Shown here one piece after another: positions 59,191 to 64,000 of a DNA stretch of 64,000 bases (position 1 is the stretch's first letter; the number at the start of each line of letters is the position of its first letter). The translations under genes were made by a program, and so were the position numbers. The stretch spans positions 124,001 to 188,000 of the forward strand of contig JABFRO010000001.1 in the NCBI GenBank assembly GCA_013141125.1, in the 5' to 3' direction. Under the pieces are notes generated by a model, which had not been told where the DNA came from, searched no databases, and was given only the letters and a program-made list of their open reading frames with translations. Source of the DNA: Methylophilaceae bacterium. Lineage in GTDB: Bacteria; Pseudomonadota; Gammaproteobacteria; Burkholderiales; Methylophilaceae.

Positions 59191-59724
59191 CTACGGCCTG
59201 CTCAATCGCTGCAAATCTTCAATAATCTCTTGCGAGTGGCGTGAAACATCCACACTCTTATAAATTTTAATGATATTGGATTTCTCATCGATGAGATAAG
59301 TATAGCGTTTGGCGAATTTGAAAATACCAAAATTCGTCAACGCGCCATAGCTGTCGGCTACCTTGCCATCACTATCCGCCAGCAAAGGGAAGGGTAGCTT
59401 GTATTTGCTGATAAATTTGGCATGAGAATCTGAAGTATCCACGCTAATACCAACAACTTTAGCCCCCAGCTTTTCCAGCGCAAACCAATCATCCCGAAAA
59501 TGGCAAGCCTCTTTGGTGCAGCCAGGAGTGTCATCCTTGGGGTAGAAATATAACACCAGCCATTTACCTTTATAATCAGCCAGTTGATGGACTTGTTTGT
59601 TGGCATCCGCCAACCTGAAATCCGGTGCGGGTTGACCGATTTTGGGCAAGGTTCCGGCAACACTGATTAAGCGGAATAGAAGCAGAAAAAGAGCCAGCAA
59701 AGAGACAATCGCTATTATTTTCAT
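59191..59724 (-). CDS. membrane-anchored peroxiredoxin (Bcp/PrxQ type)
   Basis: 177 aa from ATG 59724; the longer frame to 59793 has no Shine-Dalgarno. An uncleaved N-terminal helix (about 3-22) is followed by an AhpC/TSA domain with YPKDDTPGCTKEAC, whose first Cys is the peroxidatic residue. Such anchored forms detoxify peroxide at the periplasmic face. Neighbouring cytochrome and peroxidase genes suggest a shared oxidative theme. Confidence 0.87.
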   Translation of the reverse strand: MKIIAIVSLLALFLLLFRLISVAGTLPKIGQPAPDFRLADANKQVHQLADYKGKWLVLYFYPKDDTPGCTKEACHFRDDWFALEKLGAKVVGISVDTSDSHAKFISKYKLPFPLLADSDGKVADSYGALTNFGIFKFAKRYTYLIDEKSNIIKIYKSVDVSRHSQEIIEDLQRLSRP

Positions 59725-59819
59725 GAGATTTCTTTGTTTATCAAGACTGTATTTTGTGAATGTAAATAAGGCGTGCAAATAAAATAATTGCACGCCTAGC
59801 CCGATTATCCTACTTTGGA

Positions 59820-60230
59820 TTAATGTTTGCCCGGCTCTAGTTTCACGCCGCGGCGCTCATAGGTGACATAGGCTTGTAACGCGGTCATTTCTGCAGAATC
59901 GGCGGCGAGTGCTTTACCTTCTACTGGGTTGCTCAAGCACCAGTTGACCATTTCCCACATTGGTGCGACTTTACCCAGCTGTTTCTGAAATTTAGGATAA
60001 GTTTCAGGGTGGGTATTGGCGGCATTGGGATGACATTGCGCGCAGGAGACACCGTTGCTACCCAATGGTGTTACCCAAAGTTTACGTCCATCCTGTACCA
60101 CTTTATCAAACTGCGTTTGCCAGCGGTTGAGGTCGTCCTTGTTGAATTCATCGGCTTGCACTGTATTCCCCAGCAGTAATGCAAGAGTAGAAATGCACCA
60201 GAATAAGGTTTTGAAAGCGGGTTTTAACAT
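59820..60230 (-). CDS. periplasmic monoheme cytochrome c
   Basis: 136 aa. The signal peptide ends NTVQAD. One CAQCH haem site lies near residue 63, and Met in EMVNW or EMTAL may ligate. Short class I-like cytochromes with this SCAQCHPNAANTHP segment resemble SoxA-type fragments. It follows the metallophosphoesterase and diheme peroxidase genes (17 bp and 16 bp gaps) and probably carries electrons for them. Confidence 0.83.
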   Translation of the reverse strand: MLKPAFKTLFWCISTLALLLGNTVQADEFNKDDLNRWQTQFDKVVQDGRKLWVTPLGSNGVSCAQCHPNAANTHPETYPKFQKQLGKVAPMWEMVNWCLSNPVEGKALAADSAEMTALQAYVTYERRGVKLEPGKH

Positions 60231-60246
60231 GATGACAGTCTCCAGT

Positions 60247-61323
60247 TTAAAAGTGGGATTGTGGTGGAATACGCTTTTCGGGCGCTTGATAACTGGTATC
60301 TTCCGGCTGACCGGTTTTGCTATTGAAAGCCACAGTGCGGCTGGTGTTATTGCTCAGGCTGTAGTGTAAATCCACATTGCCGGTGGCAACGTTAATCAAT
60401 TGCCAGCCCGTGGCATCGCGCTCAAAGAAAGGGTCGGCACGATTCATTTCTACCGTGAGTTTGGGCAGATATTGTTCGGCTTGGGCATAGGTGGAGGGAT
60501 AAGGCCATGGCCAAGCCGTTGCCATCACGGAATTAAAACTGATGTTGCCAATCTGGTTGTATTGGATTTGGTGCACATGGCCATAAATCACATTTACTTT
60601 TTTGAAGGGTTGCAGCAGTGCTTGCACCTGTTCTGCATCGTCCGTCCAGAAATTCCAGCCTTTGTAAATTTTTTGCAGCGGCGAATGCGAGAACACAACG
60701 ATAGGTGTTTCTTTGCTGATGTTGGCCAAATCGTTTTTCAGCCATGCGCGCTGTTTATCGCCCACCATAAAGGGCGAGCCATTGGGGTTGTCTAGCCCGG
60801 CCATCTCATTCATGCGTTGCACCGCCGTCGGCCAGCGCTTGAAAGTCCATTCATCGGTAGTGAGTATGCTGTTGAGTACGACAAAATGCACGCCCTTGTG
60901 GTCAAAGCTGTAATATTGCGGCCCGAATAACTTTTCCCAATATTGCCCCAGATCCAGATAGTAATCATGTTCACCCATGACGCAGCGTAACTTGCTACCG
61001 CTTAAGCCTGAAAGAATCTCTGCACCGTGATCGAGTTCTTCTTTTTTACCGAGTTGGGCGAGATCACCGCCAAACATGACAAAATCCGGCTTGGGCGTGA
61101 GCAGATTGGTTTCGGCTACGGCGCGTATCAGACCGCGATCCCAGTTGCGCACAAAGTCTTTACCTTTTACATGCTGAATATGCGCATCGGAAATATAGGC
61201 AAAGCTGAAGTTTTGCGAGCTGTCGGCAAATGCCAGTTCTATCATGCTGATAGGCAGTGTGCTGGCGGCTGTTAAGGCACTTGCACCTTTTAAAAAATTG
61301 CGGCGATTAATGACATGGCTCAT
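60247..61323 (-). CDS. TAT-exported metallophosphoesterase
   Basis: 358 aa. N-terminal twin-arginine signal NRRNFLKGASAL and signal-peptide h-region. Metal motifs of the calcineurin-like fold: ISDAHIQH, FGGDLAQ, GEHDYY, VFSHSPL, GHVHQIQY. The exported phosphohydrolase acts in the periplasm; substrate is unknown. It is flanked by cytochrome genes, as in some proteobacterial clusters. Confidence 0.87.
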   Translation of the reverse strand: MSHVINRRNFLKGASALTAASTLPISMIELAFADSSQNFSFAYISDAHIQHVKGKDFVRNWDRGLIRAVAETNLLTPKPDFVMFGGDLAQLGKKEELDHGAEILSGLSGSKLRCVMGEHDYYLDLGQYWEKLFGPQYYSFDHKGVHFVVLNSILTTDEWTFKRWPTAVQRMNEMAGLDNPNGSPFMVGDKQRAWLKNDLANISKETPIVVFSHSPLQKIYKGWNFWTDDAEQVQALLQPFKKVNVIYGHVHQIQYNQIGNISFNSVMATAWPWPYPSTYAQAEQYLPKLTVEMNRADPFFERDATGWQLINVATGNVDLHYSLSNNTSRTVAFNSKTGQPEDTSYQAPEKRIPPQSHF

Positions 61324-61338
61324 GATATTCCCCTTTAT

Positions 61339-62475
61339 TTATTTGGCAGCTTGCGTTGTTTTGGCTGGCTTGGTTGTGGCAAATTCCGGGCTGCTGAGGG
61401 CTTGCAGAAAAGCCACCAGATCAGCCATTTGCTGATTATTTAAATTCAGCGGACGTATGCCACCGCTTAAATAATCATTCACCTTGTCGCCTTTTTTGAT
61501 TACCCCGCCATTGTTGTAATGCGTCACTACTTCTTGCAGCGTTTTAAGGCTGCCATCGTGCATATAAGGCGCAGTTTGAGCGATATTGCGCAGAGTTGAA
61601 GTTTTGAAAGCGCCCATGTCATCAAACAAATCGGTTACGGCAAAGCGCCCCAATTCCGAAGTTTTTGGATTGATAAGCACGGATTTATCCACATCGGCAC
61701 CTTGCGCCTTGGCTTTCAGGAATTCACCTGCCAACTTGGGCGCATCTTGCTGAATTTTGCTAATGCCAACCCCAATATTATGAAAGCGATTATCAGTGAA
61801 TAAGGCTTGATCTTGTTCGATGACATGACAGGAGACACAGCGTCCCTGGCCAACAAATACTTGAAAGCCACGAAGCTGGGCAGGATTCAACGCCTTTTTG
61901 TCATTGCCAAAATAATAGCGGTCAAAAGCGGAATTGCCGGAAATGATGGTGCGCTCAAAACTGGCGATGGATTTTTTAACTTCATCCATGGTAATTTGTT
62001 CGCCCGCTTTATCAAATACCGCTTTGAAGGCTTTGGCGTATTCGGCATCCTTGCGCACTATATTAAGAATTGGTGTGTGATCGGGTAATCCCATTTCTAT
62101 GGGATTGATAAATGGATGCTGGGATTGGTCTTCCAAATCGGCGGAGCGGCCATCCCAGAATTGTTTATGAAAATAGGCGGCATTGATTACGGTAGGTGCA
62201 TTACGCGTCCCTGTCAGTTTATTTACACCTTGCGAAGTTTTAAGTGGGCTATCGGTAAAGGCTTTTTTAACATCATGGCAAGTGGCGCAGCTGACTTTTC
62301 CGGTTGAGCTAAAGCGCGTGTCATGAAACAGCTTGTCACCCAGTTTTATTTTGGCCTCGCTTTGCGGGTTATTGGCAGGAATCGGAACCGGCGGTAATCC
62401 TAGCGGGGCAGCCCATGCTGACAGCGTTGCCGCTGAAAGCGCCAGTGTGCAAACAGACATTAAACGACGTTTCAT
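61339..62475 (-). CDS. diheme cytochrome c peroxidase (MauG/CcpA family)
   Basis: 378 aa from ATG 62475 (GGGAG upstream); longer frame to 62541 rejected. Signal peptide ends SAWAAP. Haem motifs CATCH (near 61) and CVSCH (near 215). It reduces hydrogen peroxide in the periplasm or, in MauG-like members, modifies a protein cofactor. No methylamine dehydrogenase genes are in the window. First gene of the ccp-MPE-cyt c-prx minus-strand run. Confidence 0.9.
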   Translation of the reverse strand: MKRRLMSVCTLALSAATLSAWAAPLGLPPVPIPANNPQSEAKIKLGDKLFHDTRFSSTGKVSCATCHDVKKAFTDSPLKTSQGVNKLTGTRNAPTVINAAYFHKQFWDGRSADLEDQSQHPFINPIEMGLPDHTPILNIVRKDAEYAKAFKAVFDKAGEQITMDEVKKSIASFERTIISGNSAFDRYYFGNDKKALNPAQLRGFQVFVGQGRCVSCHVIEQDQALFTDNRFHNIGVGISKIQQDAPKLAGEFLKAKAQGADVDKSVLINPKTSELGRFAVTDLFDDMGAFKTSTLRNIAQTAPYMHDGSLKTLQEVVTHYNNGGVIKKGDKVNDYLSGGIRPLNLNNQQMADLVAFLQALSSPEFATTKPAKTTQAAK

Positions 62476-62732
62476 TTTAGCTCTCCCATAATGACTTTTT
62501 GAAAAGTATTGCCTTAGCCAACCTGTTAAATTACACAACACAGGCTAAGCGATGAATATCAAAACATGCCAGATATGTTTTGTAAATATAATTGATTTTA
62601 TGAGCGCGATTGATTTTTTTAATGGTTTTTGAGCCTCCGTTAAAATTAATGGAAATCACCAGATTATAGTCATTCATTTATTAATGATAGGATGTTGCAC
62701 CTACTAACTGCCAATTAAGGAATCCTTTAATC

Positions 62733-63608
62733 ATGCCTGGTTTTCTCGCTGAAGATCTTCTTTTGTTACAAACACAGCCTGCATTTTTTATCACGGTTTG
62801 CGTCATATTGGGATTAATGGTCGGTAGCTTTTTGAATGTGGTGATTTATCGCTTACCCAAGATGATGGAGCGCGAATGGCGCTGCCAATGCCAGGAGTTG
62901 CTAAATCCCGAACAGCACGTAGAAGAAGACCCGCCCATGACCTTGGCTAAACCTCGTTCGGCTTGTCCGGTTTGCGGCCATAAAATCAGTGCGCTGGAGA
63001 ATATTCCTATCCTCAGTTATTTGTTTTTAGCCGGAAAATGTTCGGCCTGTAAAACGCCGATTAGCTTGCGTTATCCTTTGATTGAAGCGTTGACTGGCGC
63101 GCTGGCAGGCTTGATTGCCTGTCAATTCGGCTATTCCGCCATGGCGCTGGCGGCCTTGGTGTTTACATTTGCTTTGATTGCACTGACCTTTATTGACTTT
63201 GATACCCAGCTTTTGCCAGATGACATTACCTTGCCACTGCTGTGGTTAGGGCTTTTATACAATATGAATATCGGCTTTACCGATTTGCATTCAGCCGTTA
63301 TTGGTGCCATGGCGGGTTATCTGATTTTGTGGTCGATATATTGGCTGTTCAAACTGGTCACCGGCAAAGAAGGCATGGGCTATGGTGATTTCAAGCTGTT
63401 GGCGGCGATTGGTGCCTGGTTTGGCTGGCAGCTGTTGCCAGCGGTGATTCTGCTGTCTTCCGTGCTGGGTTCGGTGATCGGCATAGCCTTGATTATAGTT
63501 GCCAAACGCGGCCGTCAGGTACCTATGCCGTTCGGCCCATTTCTTGCCATAGGCGGCGTGGCTGCGCTATTCTGGGGCACGGAACTTTCCCGTTTCTACC
63601 TGGCTTGA
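62733..63608 (+). CDS. pilD: type IV prepilin peptidase/N-methyltransferase PilD
   Basis: 291 aa membrane aspartic protease. The cytoplasmic tetracysteine domain is CPVCG...CSACK. Catalytic aspartates lie in IDFDTQLLPDD and GYGDFK (GxGD). It cleaves and methylates type IV prepilins. coaE follows 3 bp later, as usual after pilBCD. Confidence 0.94.
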   Translation: MPGFLAEDLLLLQTQPAFFITVCVILGLMVGSFLNVVIYRLPKMMEREWRCQCQELLNPEQHVEEDPPMTLAKPRSACPVCGHKISALENIPILSYLFLAGKCSACKTPISLRYPLIEALTGALAGLIACQFGYSAMALAALVFTFALIALTFIDFDTQLLPDDITLPLLWLGLLYNMNIGFTDLHSAVIGAMAGYLILWSIYWLFKLVTGKEGMGYGDFKLLAAIGAWFGWQLLPAVILLSSVLGSVIGIALIIVAKRGRQVPMPFGPFLAIGGVAALFWGTELSRFYLA

Positions 63609-63610
63609 AC

Positions 63611-64000
63611 ATGTTTGTCGTCGGCTTGACGGGTGGCATAGGCAGCGGCAAAAGCGAGGCGACCCGGATTTTTGCCAGCCTGGGTGTGCCGATTGTGGAT
63701 GTGGATGTGATCTCACATCAATTGACGGCCGCCGGACAACCCATTTTGAAAGAAATCATCGCGTTTTTTGGTGAAGAATTTTTGTTGGAAAATGGCGAGT
63801 TGAATCGCAAGGCTATAAGCCGGAAAATTTTTGCTGATAGCGCATTGCGTCTGCGACTGGAGGCGATTCTTCATCCCGCCATCTATGACAAAGCGCTGCA
63901 AGAGTTGGCTAAAAATAGCCAGGCACCTTATCAGATTTTAGCGATTCCCTTATTGTTTGAAGGCACACGCTACCAGCCTATTATTCAGCGCAGCTTGCTG
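63611..64000 (+). CDS. coaE: dephospho-CoA kinase (CoaE), 3' end beyond window
   Basis: 130 residues visible. P-loop GLTGGIGSGKS at the N-terminus and a VDVDVISHQL segment of the CoaE substrate region. It adds the 3'-phosphate in the last step of CoA synthesis. Starts just after pilD; the window ends mid-gene. Confidence 0.93.
   Translation, partial: MFVVGLTGGIGSGKSEATRIFASLGVPIVDVDVISHQLTAAGQPILKEIIAFFGEEFLLENGELNRKAISRKIFADSALRLRLEAILHPAIYDKALQELAKNSQAPYQILAIPLLFEGTRYQPIIQRSLL

Overview
The window reads as chromosome of a betaproteobacterial methylotroph, most like the Methylophilaceae (inference from gene content). It encodes formyltransferase/hydrolase subunit FhcA of tetrahydromethanopterin (H4MPT)-linked C1 metabolism, and RimK-like ATP-grasp and CitG-like proteins that recur in bacterial H4MPT gene islands. 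It also has PEP-CTERM proteins and a tkt-gap-pgk-pyk-fba glycolysis/gluconeogenesis block of betaproteobacterial type. No RuBisCO or methanol dehydrogenase is present here.

Layout. 1-5424 (minus): a run that looks like a zinc-limitation operon. It holds a MerC-like membrane protein, a ZIP transporter, a HisI paralogue lacking one zinc-ligand Cys, a QueD/PTPS-like protein, an M14/AstE-like deacylase, a COG0523 GTPase and then fhcA, cut by the window edge. Two similar 17-bp palindromes sit just upstream. 5786-10409 (plus): TolC-MacA-MacB efflux operon with a frameshift in the ATPase gene. 10483-11725: a complete IS3-family element. 11865-19967: housekeeping genes (BI-1 protein, dnaB-alr-radA, yaeQ, a 33-codon gene, RIO kinase, rsmE, thioredoxin-like). 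20183-27276: tkt, gapA, pgk, pyk, fba.

27303-36544: a TonB receptor of the OprC/NosA copper type, three PEP-CTERM proteins, a structured intergenic region, then an SHP/diheme cytochrome c/cytochrome b module with its own two-component system. 36587-39740: M48 protease, SH3 protein and CHASE2 protein in an overlapping operon. 39816-42588: two rubredoxins, a rubredoxin reductase and an orphan reductase closely resembling MmoC of soluble methane monooxygenase. 42830-50528: ferredoxin and the assimilatory sulfate operon (TSUP, cysI, DUF934, cysH, cysD, cysN) with divergent cysB.

50602-58864: mlaA, fbp, the ATP-grasp/CitG-like pair, then a response regulator, a LysM-FecR protein and a CHASE2 histidine kinase. 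59012-64000: tRNA-Leu(UAA), membrane-anchored peroxiredoxin, a cytochrome c/metallophosphoesterase/diheme peroxidase cluster, pilD and the start of coaE.

The most interesting stretch is 1-5500: a predicted zinc-sparing operon whose last visible gene is a zinc-dependent C1 enzyme. The orphan MmoC-like reductase beside the rubredoxin system is second.
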